DNA of 64,000 nt from Candidatus Hydrogenedentes bacterium ADurb.Bin170 (GCA_002070275.1 MWCY01000005.1:33218-97217), one strand, 5' to 3'. Shown: positions 52,175 through 61,431, counted from the first letter of the stretch. The notes: generated by a model not told the origin, from the sequence alone. A program made the numbers and translations.

Positions 52175-54703
52175 TTATTGATTGTTGGACATTGCCGTAC
52201 GACTCTGCGCCATGGTATAGGCGTTCCGTGAACGACGGCGAAGAACAAAGGAGCTGATACCAACGGCGGCGATAATCACATTCGCCAGACCGTAGTTAGC
52301 AAGCTGCCAAATCGTACGCTGGCGCCCAGTAGGCCGATCAATCAGGCGGTCAATAGGTTTGGTGCCGCGCACATTAACCAGATTTTCGCTCAATGTCACA
52401 GCGTCAACACTGTTCAAAAACAGATCCAGATTGGATGCCTGCAAAAAGTTTTTCTTGAACATTTCTGAACAGCCGAGGACAATCAGTTTTCCGGGCGCCG
52501 GCGTAACAGCAGCTGCCGGGGCTTCCTGTGCGTCGTCTTCAGGAACAGGAGGCATACCGGGATGCGGCTGCGGTTTCGGCCAGGCCGGACGCTCGCTGTC
52601 CGCATAAGCATCGGGGAATTGTCCTTGCACCAAAACCATAAGCGGATAAGCTTTTCCTGAAGAAGGCGGCTCAAAGGATACCTGTGACATGGGGGCATCG
52701 GCGGCAACAGACCAGGCGTTGGCGCTTGTTGACATGAGCACTTCAGCATCAAGTTTTAACTCTTTCAGTTTGGCTTCATCCATGGAGACCGCTGTTCCCC
52801 AGAGATAAAGAATGGCGGCGAGGCGGTTTGTAATGGATTTTGCCTGGTTCATGGATTTATTGTTAATGAGAATATGGGTCGGTAAGGTGAAGGGCTGTCC
52901 CATCAGTGCACCGAAAAGCCCGCCGCCCTGGCTCTGCACAGTCAGCGTGACATTGTTTGTATCCATAAGCACGTCTTTGCTGACACCCAGCCCGTATTTC
53001 TCCAGCAGCTGGTTCACTTCCGGATTTTCATCGCGACGGGTAATTCTGTTTCCGTCCCGTGTCGCCTGATAGTCCCATTCATATTGCTGAGCGGCGATAA
53101 TCACTGATTTTCCGGAATAGACGGCACGGCTGATTTCCCATCGCTGCCGGTCATTGAGAGATCGCGGGTTAACAACGACGAGCGTATCGTATTTTTCCGG
53201 GAGCGGATCTTCCTTTGTCAGCTCAATACGCTGAACGTCATATTTTTCCATTTCAAGAATACGCTCAAGGTAAACATAGGGATCTTCTGTTTCCGGGATG
53301 GGCTGCCCCATCTGCATGAGCATCTGTCGCATTTGCGGATCAATGTTAACCGCTTCTTTCGGAGCAACCAGAGCCACGACAGGTTTTTCTTCACGGGTCA
53401 GTTTGTAGATAGTATTAGCAAGCTGATACTCAAGATCCGGCAAAGTATTGGGCATAATTTGAGGAATGATTTCCTCCGCTTTTGCTTCATAGCCTACTCC
53501 GATACTGGAATATACCAGCTGGCTAGTGACCTGATCCTCGCTCATCGCCTGGACATTGAAGGGTTCCACGCCCTTGTCGAGCATCCGTTTCTCAATCGCC
53601 TCGTCTTCAGTTTTATCTTTGTCGTCTCCAACGTTGAAATCGCTTCCGGTAGTAATAGCATTGGCGGCTTCAAGATAAACGGTCGCATAGTTCAGTTTCC
53701 CGCCAGATGCCAGTCGCAGCTCTTCCAGTTTGTCTGTAATATCGCGCTCCATATTCCGCATGGCTGTGGGCATCTTATCGCGCGGCGTAATGTATAACTT
53801 TATCTCAATTTCGCTTGAAGCTTCCTGCAGGATCGCTTTGCTTGACGGAGAGATCGTGTAGATTTTATCCTCAGTCATATCAAAGCGCTTGATGCTGCTT
53901 CCTGCCATGAGGTAGTTAAAAAGCATGCCGATAATCAGGCAGACCGCTGTAATCATACCGAACATGGTTCGTGCGCGCGGGCGGTTTCTGCCATCGATAA
54001 AAAGAATGTTTAGTGTCAGGAAAATGACAGTCCAGGTCAGGAAAAAGAGTACATCAGACAGATCTATCACACCACGCACCAGCGGCTGGTAATGTGTAAA
54101 GATGCCGAAAAGATCGGCAAGCATCGAACCCAGTCCGCCTATCCGACTGTCTATATAGGAAGCAATGAAGTCGGTTCCGAGGAGGAAAAAAAGAAAGCAT
54201 GCGAGAAGTGTCACTACAAATGCGACAATCTGATCTTTAAAAAAGCCACTGAAAAGAATACCCAGCGCCAGAAAAGTGGCACCCAGAAGCAAAGTACCGA
54301 AATAACCGCTGACCACAACACCTGTATCGGGATTACCCAGAGAAAACAGCATCAGTGGCACTGTGAATGTGGCAATCAGGGTAAGGGCATAAAATGTGAG
54401 TGCAGCAAGAAATTTTCCAACGGTCAATTCCCACGCCTGCATGGGAAAGGTCAGCAGCATTTCCCAGGTGTTTTCTTTACGTTCTTCCGCCCAAATACGC
54501 ATCGTGACAGCAGGAATAAAAACGCACAGAAGAAGCGGCAGGTTCTCAAAATAGGGCCGCATATCCGCTACAGGAAAGAGGAAAAAGGCGGTGACGTACA
54601 AACCGACACTCATGGTCACGAAGACCATAATAAAAATATATCCGATGGGCGAAGTAAAATAAGTGCCCAGATCCCGTCTAAGTATTGAAAGAGTATTGCT
54701 CAT
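52175..54703 (-). CDS. Fused GldF-GldG-like ABC transporter protein
   Basis: An 842-residue fusion. The N-terminal 240 residues are an ABC-2-type permease of six membrane segments (starts MSNTLSILRRDLGTYFTSP, and RIWAEERKENTWEMLLTFP near 70 matches GldF-like permeases). A further membrane helix at about 252-272 leads into the GldG-type substrate-binding domain (MTEDKIYTISPSSKAILQ, IEIKLYITPRDKMPTAMR, VVVNPRSLNDRQRWEISRAVYSGKSVIIA), and the last helix is at about 800-820, before a basic cytoplasmic tail. GldF and GldG are separate genes in gliding Bacteroidetes; fusion is seen in some other phyla. It lies between the ATPase and the DUF4340 gene. Confidence 0.88.
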   Translation of the reverse strand: MSNTLSILRRDLGTYFTSPIGYIFIMVFVTMSVGLYVTAFFLFPVADMRPYFENLPLLLCVFIPAVTMRIWAEERKENTWEMLLTFPMQAWELTVGKFLAALTFYALTLIATFTVPLMLFSLGNPDTGVVVSGYFGTLLLGATFLALGILFSGFFKDQIVAFVVTLLACFLFFLLGTDFIASYIDSRIGGLGSMLADLFGIFTHYQPLVRGVIDLSDVLFFLTWTVIFLTLNILFIDGRNRPRARTMFGMITAVCLIIGMLFNYLMAGSSIKRFDMTEDKIYTISPSSKAILQEASSEIEIKLYITPRDKMPTAMRNMERDITDKLEELRLASGGKLNYATVYLEAANAITTGSDFNVGDDKDKTEDEAIEKRMLDKGVEPFNVQAMSEDQVTSQLVYSSIGVGYEAKAEEIIPQIMPNTLPDLEYQLANTIYKLTREEKPVVALVAPKEAVNIDPQMRQMLMQMGQPIPETEDPYVYLERILEMEKYDVQRIELTKEDPLPEKYDTLVVVNPRSLNDRQRWEISRAVYSGKSVIIAAQQYEWDYQATRDGNRITRRDENPEVNQLLEKYGLGVSKDVLMDTNNVTLTVQSQGGGLFGALMGQPFTLPTHILINNKSMNQAKSITNRLAAILYLWGTAVSMDEAKLKELKLDAEVLMSTSANAWSVAADAPMSQVSFEPPSSGKAYPLMVLVQGQFPDAYADSERPAWPKPQPHPGMPPVPEDDAQEAPAAAVTPAPGKLIVLGCSEMFKKNFLQASNLDLFLNSVDAVTLSENLVNVRGTKPIDRLIDRPTGRQRTIWQLANYGLANVIIAAVGISSFVLRRRSRNAYTMAQSRTAMSNNQ

Positions 54704-54715
54704 TCTTATTATCTC

Positions 54716-55669
54716 CTAGCTGGCGGTCTTTTGCCCGGCGGCTTTTTCGGTCAATGTCAAAAATGTTTCTTCCAGAGAAAGGGGTTTGTCGGAAAGCTCA
54801 CGGAGTTTCCACCCCTGTTGCTGTACCAGTGCATTAATTTCCCGCCAGGGGTTTTTGTCCACTGGGCTATGCAGTACAAAAGAGCTGCAGCCTCCTGAAG
54901 ACCCCCGGTGGACCACCTGCTTCACACCATCTATGCCGCCCAATAAACGCTCAAACTGCTCGCGTTCACCTTCCAGACTGATGACCAGCCGTTCAGATTG
55001 CTTCGCACGCCCCCGTAATTCCGCAAGCGTTCCGTCTCCCACAATAGTTCCGCGGTTAATAATGACAATTCGGTCTGCTGTTGCCTCTACTTCCTGCAAA
55101 ATATGCGTGGAGAGGATCACCGTTTTTTCTTCAGCCAATTGGCGGATCAGGTTCCGAATCTCAAGAATTTGATGGGGATCCAGCCCTGAAGTTGGTTCAT
55201 CAAGAATAATAATATCGGGATTGTGTACCAGCGCCTGCGCCAGAGCGGTGCGCTGTTTGTACCCTTTGGAAAGCTCGCGGATGACTTTCCGGTACATAGG
55301 CCGGAGTCCGCATGTGTCAACAACCGCATCAATCCGGTTTTTTAAAGCGGCACCTTTGAGTCCCCGGGCACGTGCCACGAAATCCAGGTAACTCCGCACT
55401 TCCATTTCCATATACAGAGGAAGGATTTCAGGGAGATAGCCGATCGATTTTCGTACTTCGAGTGGGTTCTCCAATACGTCTACGCCATTGACCTCGGCTG
55501 TCCCGCTTGTGGGATACAGATAGGTGGTCAATATTTTCATAGTCGTTGATTTGCCGGCACCGTTCGGCCCCAGCAGACCTACAATTTCGCCTCGGTTCAC
55601 TTCAAAGGATACATTATCCAAAGCGACCACAGGCCCGTAATGCATTGTTAAATTCTTTGCCTTAATCAT
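54716..55669 (-). CDS. ABC transporter ATP-binding protein (GldA-like)
   Basis: A 317-residue ABC ATPase. Walker A GPNGAGKSTT near 36, Q-loop region in IGYLPE, signature LSKGYKQRTALAQAL near 137, Walker B IIILDEPTSGLDP near 157 and the switch His in VILSTHILQE. It energises the co-encoded GldF-GldG-type permease, whose gene begins 12 bases downstream. The C-terminal 90 residues form the usual extra domain of GldA/DrrA-type ATPases. A near-consensus promoter lies about 130 bases upstream. Confidence 0.92.
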   Translation of the reverse strand: MIKAKNLTMHYGPVVALDNVSFEVNRGEIVGLLGPNGAGKSTTMKILTTYLYPTSGTAEVNGVDVLENPLEVRKSIGYLPEILPLYMEMEVRSYLDFVARARGLKGAALKNRIDAVVDTCGLRPMYRKVIRELSKGYKQRTALAQALVHNPDIIILDEPTSGLDPHQILEIRNLIRQLAEEKTVILSTHILQEVEATADRIVIINRGTIVGDGTLAELRGRAKQSERLVISLEGEREQFERLLGGIDGVKQVVHRGSSGGCSSFVLHSPVDKNPWREINALVQQQGWKLRELSDKPLSLEETFLTLTEKAAGQKTAS

Positions 55670-55802
55670 GTACTACCTTGTCTCCACTGTGCAGAAATTC
55701 ACGGAGGTGTTATTCGAATCATCCGCATTTAAACACGGACACACCGCTACGCCTCGATAAGAGCAACAATCATGCCATCGTTTTATTCGAAGAGCGCATG
55801 AA

Positions 55803-55832
55803 ATTATATATACATAAGCACTTTATTATCAA
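55803..55832 (-). promoter_or_regulatory. Sigma-70-type promoter of the GldA-GldFG-DUF4340 operon
   Basis: Minus strand: -35 TTGATA (55827-55832), 18-base spacer, perfect -10 TATAAT (55803-55808). Transcription would start near 55796, giving a leader of about 127 bases. Confidence 0.6.
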
Positions 55833-55922
55833 TAATTTATTGCACCGTAACCCTCTGCTGATCAGAAACAGTTGTTCTGCAATGCCCGATTTGAGACATG
55901 CAATGCCTTAAAAGGTTTCGGT

Positions 55923-56885
55923 TTATTTGAGGTTACAGCGGTCCTCGTCAGCGACCAGCGCATCCACCCCCTCGTCATATTCAAGAGGATGAGCTCCCTT
56001 ATGATCCCCCGGCTCCATATGCGAAGTGATATAAACCTGGAAATCAGGAAAGAGAGAGCGCATCGCTGACTCGGCAACTGTAATCCGCCGGTGAGCTTCC
56101 TCCACAGAAAGCGAGCGATCAACCAGGGCATGAAACTCTATCCAAAGTTTGTTTTCTGCCTGACGATGACGCAGCTGATGATAACTCTTAATGCATCCCG
56201 ACTGAATCTGCTCATCCAGGCACTTCTGAAGCAACACCGTATTTTCAGGACATGCCCGGTCAAGTAATCCCTGCGATGCTTTTTTCAGCAGCCCATAGGC
56301 GGTAATACTGATATTGCATGCCATAATAAGAGCGACCAGCGGATCAAGCCACTTCCACCCGGTAAGCCAGACAAGCCCGACACCAAGGACGACACCGAAA
56401 CTCGTCCACATATCAGACAGAACATTTTTGCCATTAGCAACAAGTACTATGGAATGGTACCGTTTTCCAACAAAGACGAGAAAAGAGCCGAGAAGCGCAT
56501 TGATAACCGCCAGAACAAATGTGATTAGCAGACCGGCGCCCAGCGGTCCCAGAACAACGCCATAGACCAGGGAGTGACCTGCAAGATAAAAGACACTGAG
56601 CGCCGCCGCGCCGATAAGTGCGCCTTCAAATCCGGCGGAGAAATAAGCGATCTTGCCATGCCCATAGGGGTGGAGCCTGTCCGGAAGCTGCGTGGAATAC
56701 CAGAGGCTGAAAGCAGCGAATCCGGTCGCCAGCAGATGCACAACACTCTCTGCGGCATCGGATAAAATCGCATAACTGCCCGTCAGCCAGTATGCCGCCA
56801 TCTTGCCCAGCAGCATTAGAACAGCCACGACAAGGCTTACCCCCATGGCAACATACCGCATGTCCACTGATTTCAGTATAACCAT
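55923..56885 (-). CDS. Cation diffusion facilitator (CDF) transporter
   Basis: A 320-residue membrane transporter with six membrane segments (about 12-215) and a cytoplasmic C-terminal domain (about 220-320). The metal-site helix 2 motif is AILSDAAESVVH (Asp-rich), RLHPYGHGKIAYF follows the family consensus, and WTSFGVVLG plus the helix 5 Asp in WLDPLVAL supply the remaining ligands. CDF proteins export Zn, Fe, Mn or similar ions; the metal is not decidable here. It ends the minus-strand unit with the amidotransferase gene 36 bases upstream. Confidence 0.9.
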   Translation of the reverse strand: MVILKSVDMRYVAMGVSLVVAVLMLLGKMAAYWLTGSYAILSDAAESVVHLLATGFAAFSLWYSTQLPDRLHPYGHGKIAYFSAGFEGALIGAAALSVFYLAGHSLVYGVVLGPLGAGLLITFVLAVINALLGSFLVFVGKRYHSIVLVANGKNVLSDMWTSFGVVLGVGLVWLTGWKWLDPLVALIMACNISITAYGLLKKASQGLLDRACPENTVLLQKCLDEQIQSGCIKSYHQLRHRQAENKLWIEFHALVDRSLSVEEAHRRITVAESAMRSLFPDFQVYITSHMEPGDHKGAHPLEYDEGVDALVADEDRCNLK

Positions 56886-56921
56886 AACAGACGCATCAAT
56901 GCTGAGGAACAGCCATCGTTT

Positions 56922-57782
56922 TTATACAAGGGACTCTCTTAAGACCGCATACTTCAGCCAGTTAACAAACTCACACTCCCGGATGTCATCCAGAACCACA
57001 TCGTCCTCAATTTTCAGCTGCCAGCGAATATTTTTAGTGTTGTCCGGCTCCTGAAAGACCTTCTCCAATTTATCAGCATAGGCAATAAGATCTTCTCTGT
57101 CGCTAAACCAGCCCTGTTTTATAAGACGCTCTTCTCGGGCATGAATCAGGCACGCCATCTCTTTCAGGTCGTACTCCGGATGATACTGGGTTGCCCAGAA
57201 AACACCTCTTTTGTAAGTCACTGCAACAGCCTGCACATCACACCAGTAGTTACCTGCCAGAATTTCTGCACATTCAGGAACCCGGGCAACATAATCATCG
57301 TGGCTCACGAAATGCGAATAAACAGGGGGTTTCCCTTTCATCATGGGGTGTCGCATGCCGGCTTCGGTCTGCCTGATATTCAGTGCAATACCCATTTCCC
57401 TGCCACGGGGATGCGGCTCGGTCACGCCACCCGCTACCGTCGTTGCCAGTTGGATTGCCCAGCAGCTGCCGAATTGCGGAATTCCAGCTTCATAGGCACG
57501 CTCACACAATTTGATATGCGCCTTAACTCTGGGGTCGTCATGATAAATAGTTAAATTACAGCCTGGCCAGATAACCCCGGCATATCCTTCCAGTTCCTCG
57601 TCGGTGGGTGCTTCCACTCCCGGGTCACTGCTGTACCAGATATCGTATTCCGCATCAGGCATACGTTTCATTAACAGGCTTGCATAGAGTTTTCCTGCCA
57701 ATGTCATGCCGACCCGGTCAAATTCGTCCCTGCTTTCTTTCGAATACCCATCGGGAATCAGGAAGCGTTTTTTGGAAGTCAT
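56922..57782 (-). CDS. Class I glutamine amidotransferase-like protein (GMP synthase-like)
   Basis: A 286-residue class I GATase-fold protein. The nucleophile elbow is FGSCWAIQLA near 105 (Cys in GxCxA/I), and the His-Glu dyad is in WATQYHPEYD near 195. The first 90 residues and last 60 are longer than in free GATase domains, and no synthetase domain is attached. It could be a gamma-glutamyl hydrolase or amidotransferase acting with an unknown partner. The AXE1-type esterase gene is 90 bases upstream on the same strand. Confidence 0.82.
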   Translation of the reverse strand: MTSKKRFLIPDGYSKESRDEFDRVGMTLAGKLYASLLMKRMPDAEYDIWYSSDPGVEAPTDEELEGYAGVIWPGCNLTIYHDDPRVKAHIKLCERAYEAGIPQFGSCWAIQLATTVAGGVTEPHPRGREMGIALNIRQTEAGMRHPMMKGKPPVYSHFVSHDDYVARVPECAEILAGNYWCDVQAVAVTYKRGVFWATQYHPEYDLKEMACLIHAREERLIKQGWFSDREDLIAYADKLEKVFQEPDNTKNIRWQLKIEDDVVLDDIRECEFVNWLKYAVLRESLV

Positions 57783-57872
57783 AATCAGATCCTTTTACTT
57801 TCTTTAATCTTCAATTTTTCAGGCTGCCAGACGAAGTTAAGTATACGACTGTCTTCCGGCCCGCCTGGTGTT

Positions 57873-58835
57873 TTATATCATTTCGCTAAAAAACTGAAAG
57901 GCCTTATCGCGAAACCCCGGATAACTTTCATGCATAAAATCCGGGTAAAGAACGCACTCTTTGGGCGCCGTGATTTTATTGAAAGCGGCGAACTGAGTGG
58001 ATGGCGGGCACACTTCGTCCATAAGCCCGATTGCCATCATGGTTTTTCCTTTAATTCTATTTGCCAGATGCTGGCAGTCAATGTAACCAAGGCGTGTAAA
58101 TATTTCATTCTCACGCTCATGACGGGGATCAAAAAGCCGGAAATAGGTTTTCAGTTCCGCATAAGCATCTACCGCAAGATCCATTTCCCAAACCCGTTTG
58201 TAGTCGCACAGGAAGGGGCACATAGGCGCCAGACGTGCGATTTTTGGCTCCAGCGCCGCACATGCCAGGGTTAAAGCACCGCCCTGAGACATGCCCATAG
58301 CTCCGACCCGGGTACTGTCGACCTCATCCATATGCATGACGATTGCGGCAAGCTGTGCCGTATCGAGAAATACCTGACGGAAATAAAGCTTTTCCGGATG
58401 ATCATCCAAACCTCGAATAATCTGACCGCAATGAGTATTGCCGAGAACACTGCCTGTATCCTGAGAACGTCCGCCCTGCCCTCTTGCATCCAGTGCCGCA
58501 ACAGAAAAACCGAGAGCGGCATAACCCATTTTATCCGCCCAGTCTCCGGAGCTTCCCGTGTATCCGTGAAAAAGAAGCAATGCCGGGTGTGGCTGCGATG
58601 CATGGCGCGGCCGAATATACTTGGCATGGATGCGGGCGCCTTGCACACCGGTAAAAAATAAGTGAAAGCATTCAGCAAAAGGAGTCTGAAAGTCTGCCGG
58701 AACCAGCTCAACAGCCGGGTCTATGGAGCGCATCTCCATCAGCGCTTTGTCCCAGTAGTCATCGAAATCCGTCGGTTTCGGATTGCGGCCCTGATAACTT
58801 TTCAGCTGATCCAGAGACAGTTCAAAAACAGCCAT
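57873..58835 (-). CDS. Acetyl xylan esterase / cephalosporin C deacetylase family (AXE1)
   Basis: A 320-residue alpha/beta hydrolase, the usual length of the AXE1 (CE7) family. FHGYTGSSGDWADKMGYAALGFSVAALDARGQGGRSQD is the family core (RGQGG signature), the nucleophile Ser is in GAMGMSQGGALT near 180, the acid in GLMDEVCPPS near 268 and the His in DFMHESYPGF near 299. The ATG at 58835 was chosen because AGAGGA lies before it and family members begin like MAVFELSLDQLKSY. It probably removes acetyl groups from sugars; no signal peptide, so it is cytoplasmic as in other CE7 enzymes. Confidence 0.92.
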   Translation of the reverse strand: MAVFELSLDQLKSYQGRNPKPTDFDDYWDKALMEMRSIDPAVELVPADFQTPFAECFHLFFTGVQGARIHAKYIRPRHASQPHPALLLFHGYTGSSGDWADKMGYAALGFSVAALDARGQGGRSQDTGSVLGNTHCGQIIRGLDDHPEKLYFRQVFLDTAQLAAIVMHMDEVDSTRVGAMGMSQGGALTLACAALEPKIARLAPMCPFLCDYKRVWEMDLAVDAYAELKTYFRLFDPRHERENEIFTRLGYIDCQHLANRIKGKTMMAIGLMDEVCPPSTQFAAFNKITAPKECVLYPDFMHESYPGFRDKAFQFFSEMI

Positions 58836-58879
58836 AATCCTCTTGCTTTCTGAAATCGTGGGATAGGTATTGCCCCGGT

Positions 58880-59641
58880 TCAAGGCTCCATGGAAGCCAG
58901 TACATCCGCCAGTTCTGCATAGTTATTGCAGATGGCATCTGGCACATGCCCGTCCAAAGGTCTGTCCTTAACGACGGTAAGAAGGAGTCCCCGGGCGCCT
59001 ACCGCATGAGGCCCGCCAATATCATTATGGGGCCTGTCTCCTATATGAACAATTTCATCCACCTGAATACCGAAATGACTGGCAACGGCTTCAAAAAGAG
59101 ACGGATGCGGCTTGCTGTGACCGATTTCATCGGAGAAGACAAAGTAATCGAAATACTTCAGCATGTCATGTTTTGCCAGCAGTTCACGAAGATATTTTCC
59201 GGGTGAAAAAATGGCATCGGACACGACCGCGAGATTGTATTTTTCTTTCAAAACAGCCAGAGATTCCCGAACACCCGGGGCCATGTCGGGAGAAATATCC
59301 ACTTCCATACGTTCAATACCATCCACAACACGGGTCAATGATTGTTCGGTCAGAGTACGTCCGAGCCCGGCAAGAACCACTTCAATGCGTTCTTTGGTTG
59401 TCCAGGTGACGTACTGTTCATGCCACACCTTGCGAAAAGCAGCATCTGCTGTGTCAAAGGCATGATCAACCAGCAGACGGTCAATGGGTGCTTCGGTCGC
59501 CAAGGCTTCATGCAGCAACTGGCGCCTCGCTACTTTTTTGGGAGGCAGACCCATGAAAGCACGTTTTGGCTCATCCGTTTCATCACAGAACATGCAGTCC
59601 CAAAGATCAAAAGTCACGGCACCAATCGCTTTTTTTGTCAT
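58880..59641 (-). CDS. HAD family hydrolase with a DxW motif I
   Basis: A 253-residue HAD-superfamily protein. Motif I reads TFDLWDCM, so the residue at the +2 position is Trp where phosphatases have Asp. Motif II is VVSDA near 140, the Lys is in HSKPHPSLFEAV near 181, and the acidic motif is HIGDRPHNDIGGPHAVG near 203. Such Trp variants occur in several HAD subgroups and may change the leaving-group chemistry. GGGAGAAG precedes the ATG. It heads a minus-strand series HAD, AXE1, GATase, CDF. Confidence 0.85.
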   Translation of the reverse strand: MTKKAIGAVTFDLWDCMFCDETDEPKRAFMGLPPKKVARRQLLHEALATEAPIDRLLVDHAFDTADAAFRKVWHEQYVTWTTKERIEVVLAGLGRTLTEQSLTRVVDGIERMEVDISPDMAPGVRESLAVLKEKYNLAVVSDAIFSPGKYLRELLAKHDMLKYFDYFVFSDEIGHSKPHPSLFEAVASHFGIQVDEIVHIGDRPHNDIGGPHAVGARGLLLTVVKDRPLDGHVPDAICNNYAELADVLASMEP

Positions 59642-59729
59642 TGAACTTCTCCCGTGTTATCCATACAGCACATCTTTTGTGCTTCGGCTGTTTTCATGGT
59701 GTTGTTCAGGTATTTTCTGGCGTTTCTAG

Positions 59730-59759
59730 AGTGTAAAAGAAATGAAAGCAGTTTATCAA
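59730..59759 (-). promoter_or_regulatory. Likely promoter for the HAD-AXE1-GATase unit
   Basis: Minus strand: -35 TTGATA (59754-59759), 18-base spacer, -10 TACACT (59730-59735). The start would be near 59724, about 80 bases before the HAD gene. Confidence 0.4.
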
Positions 59760-59937
59760 ACCCCCGAATCCTGAAAATTCATAGGGTGAGATTTTATGAA
59801 ACAGAACTAATTTGATGAAAGTCTTATAAAAAAAGTATTGTAAAGGTGTTCTATTTTTTTAAGTGCTTGCCAAAACAGAAAACAGGAGGCGCGTTGGAAA
59901 AAAGAATGATGCCATCGCACCCTCCAAAGGAGCCGTT

Positions 59938-61230
59938 ATGTCTGCGTTGCGTTTTTTCTTTCCTCTTTTCATGGTCGTGGGTCTGATCATGACACAGGTC
60001 TCCGCAACTGAGTTTAAAGCAGGTTTTGCAAAAAAAGACATCACCCCTCAAGCTCCGTTGCCGATGTGGGGATATGGTGCGAGGCATGATATAAAGGCCT
60101 CGGCAACACGCGATCCGCTCTTTGCAAAAGTACTAGTCATCGAAGCGGGTGGTGAGCGCGCCGCTTTGATCGGTCTTGATCTGGGACGCAGCCCCACAGC
60201 CGCCATGATGAAAATCATTGAAGAGGGGGCGAAAGAAAAAGCCGGCGTCTCTTATATTTTGGCTGTCGGTTCTCATACACATCACGGCCCTGTCATTGAA
60301 CTCCTCGACGAGCCGGGTATGGGTCAGGGAAAATTCGATGACGCTGTAAAATATGCGGAGCAGCTGCCGGCAGTTCTGCTTGAAGCCATTGAAGAAGCGG
60401 CGGCATCTTTGCAGGATGCACGTATCGGTCTTGCTGTGGAAGAAACCGACCTGAACAGAAACCGGCACACAAAGAAACTGCCTAAGCCTATCGACCCGCG
60501 CCTGTCTGTCTTACGCATAGACGATTTATCGGGAAACTGTCTAGCTGTAATGATCAATCTGGCTGCCCATGCTACCATTGAAAGTGTTTTTAATCTGCAC
60601 TGGACTTCCGAATGGCCCGGACATATGCAGAAACAGGTGGAAGATGAACTTGGCTGTGCCTGCTTTTTCATGCAGGGCGCAGCAGGCGACATGTCGCCCA
60701 ATACTTCCGATACACGAAAAGGAATCGACGGTTTCGGCAAGGCTGCAGCAGAAAAAGCCATTGAACTGACAAAGACCATTCAGACGACTGTCCCTGAAAC
60801 GCCTTCCATCGCAGGGAGAACTGACTATTTCACCGGTCCTTCCCGTATTGATCTGAGCAATCGGCTAGTTCTTGGAGCGTTAAAGCAGGGATTTTTCCCC
60901 GAATTACTGGCGCTCACTGTCGAAATGCCCGATAATCAGGTTACTGTGCGAATGGATACCCTTGTATTAAACAAACAATTTGCATTTGTGGGTGCGTCGG
61001 GCGAGCTTTTCTCTGACCTATCCAATCGTATAAAAGCACGCTCACCCCTTCGGGACACCTTGGTCTTCGGCTACTGTAACGGGCACAGTATGTACATTCC
61101 GACCCGGGAAGGCATAGAAGAAGGTGGTTACGGCGCTGACCCCCTGGTAGCCTGGTGTCCGGAAGGCACAGGTGAAGCCATTGTTGAAAAAGCCGTCGAA
61201 AATATTGAAGCCCTGGTTGCAGCGCAATAA
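59938..61230 (+). CDS. Neutral/alkaline non-lysosomal ceramidase-like hydrolase, exported
   Basis: A 430-residue protein with a signal peptide (about 1-23; FFFPLFMVVGLIMTQVSA). It has the Ceramidase_alk domain features: FKAGFAKKDITP near 26, SHTHHGP near 108 (zinc His), NLAAHATIE near 206 (zinc His) and GDMSPN near 243, equal to the GDVSPN nucleophile-serine motif. It lacks the C-terminal immunoglobulin-like domain of Pseudomonas neutral ceramidase (total 646), so its substrate may not be ceramide. ATG at 59938 has AAAGGAG upstream. The 296 bases before it are otherwise empty. Confidence 0.85.
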   Translation: MSALRFFFPLFMVVGLIMTQVSATEFKAGFAKKDITPQAPLPMWGYGARHDIKASATRDPLFAKVLVIEAGGERAALIGLDLGRSPTAAMMKIIEEGAKEKAGVSYILAVGSHTHHGPVIELLDEPGMGQGKFDDAVKYAEQLPAVLLEAIEEAAASLQDARIGLAVEETDLNRNRHTKKLPKPIDPRLSVLRIDDLSGNCLAVMINLAAHATIESVFNLHWTSEWPGHMQKQVEDELGCACFFMQGAAGDMSPNTSDTRKGIDGFGKAAAEKAIELTKTIQTTVPETPSIAGRTDYFTGPSRIDLSNRLVLGALKQGFFPELLALTVEMPDNQVTVRMDTLVLNKQFAFVGASGELFSDLSNRIKARSPLRDTLVFGYCNGHSMYIPTREGIEEGGYGADPLVAWCPEGTGEAIVEKAVENIEALVAAQ

Positions 61231-61234
61231 CGCC

Positions 61235-61275
61235 GCTCTCTTTATAAAAATGAGAAAGCCAACTTCTTTTTTGTT
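61235..61275 (+). terminator. Possible terminator after the ceramidase-like gene
   Basis: GCTCTCTTT pairs with GAGAAAGC (one mismatch), then a T-run begins near 61265. Imperfect stem. Confidence 0.35.
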
Positions 61276-61298
61276 TTTGCAGGCTCGTATTCTATAAT
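61271..61298 (+). promoter_or_regulatory. Promoter of the assembly ATPase gene, with a leader hairpin
   Basis: -35 TTGTTT (61271-61276), 16-base spacer, perfect -10 TATAAT (61293-61298). The start would be near 61305, where an inverted repeat AATCCGGC (61305-61312) pairs with GCCGGATT (61353-61360), followed by TTTC. Inside it, AGCTC and GAGCT can pair. The structure at the transcript's very 5' end may act as an attenuator. Confidence 0.45.
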
Positions 61299-61431
61299 CG
61301 AATGAATCCGGCTGAGCCTTAGCTCCCTCAGAATTCATGCGAGCTGCCTGCTGCCGGATTTTTCAGGCACTCTTTTCTGTTTACGGTCGCACTATAATTT
61401 TGCCTTTTTCCATACTGTGAAAGGACACAGG

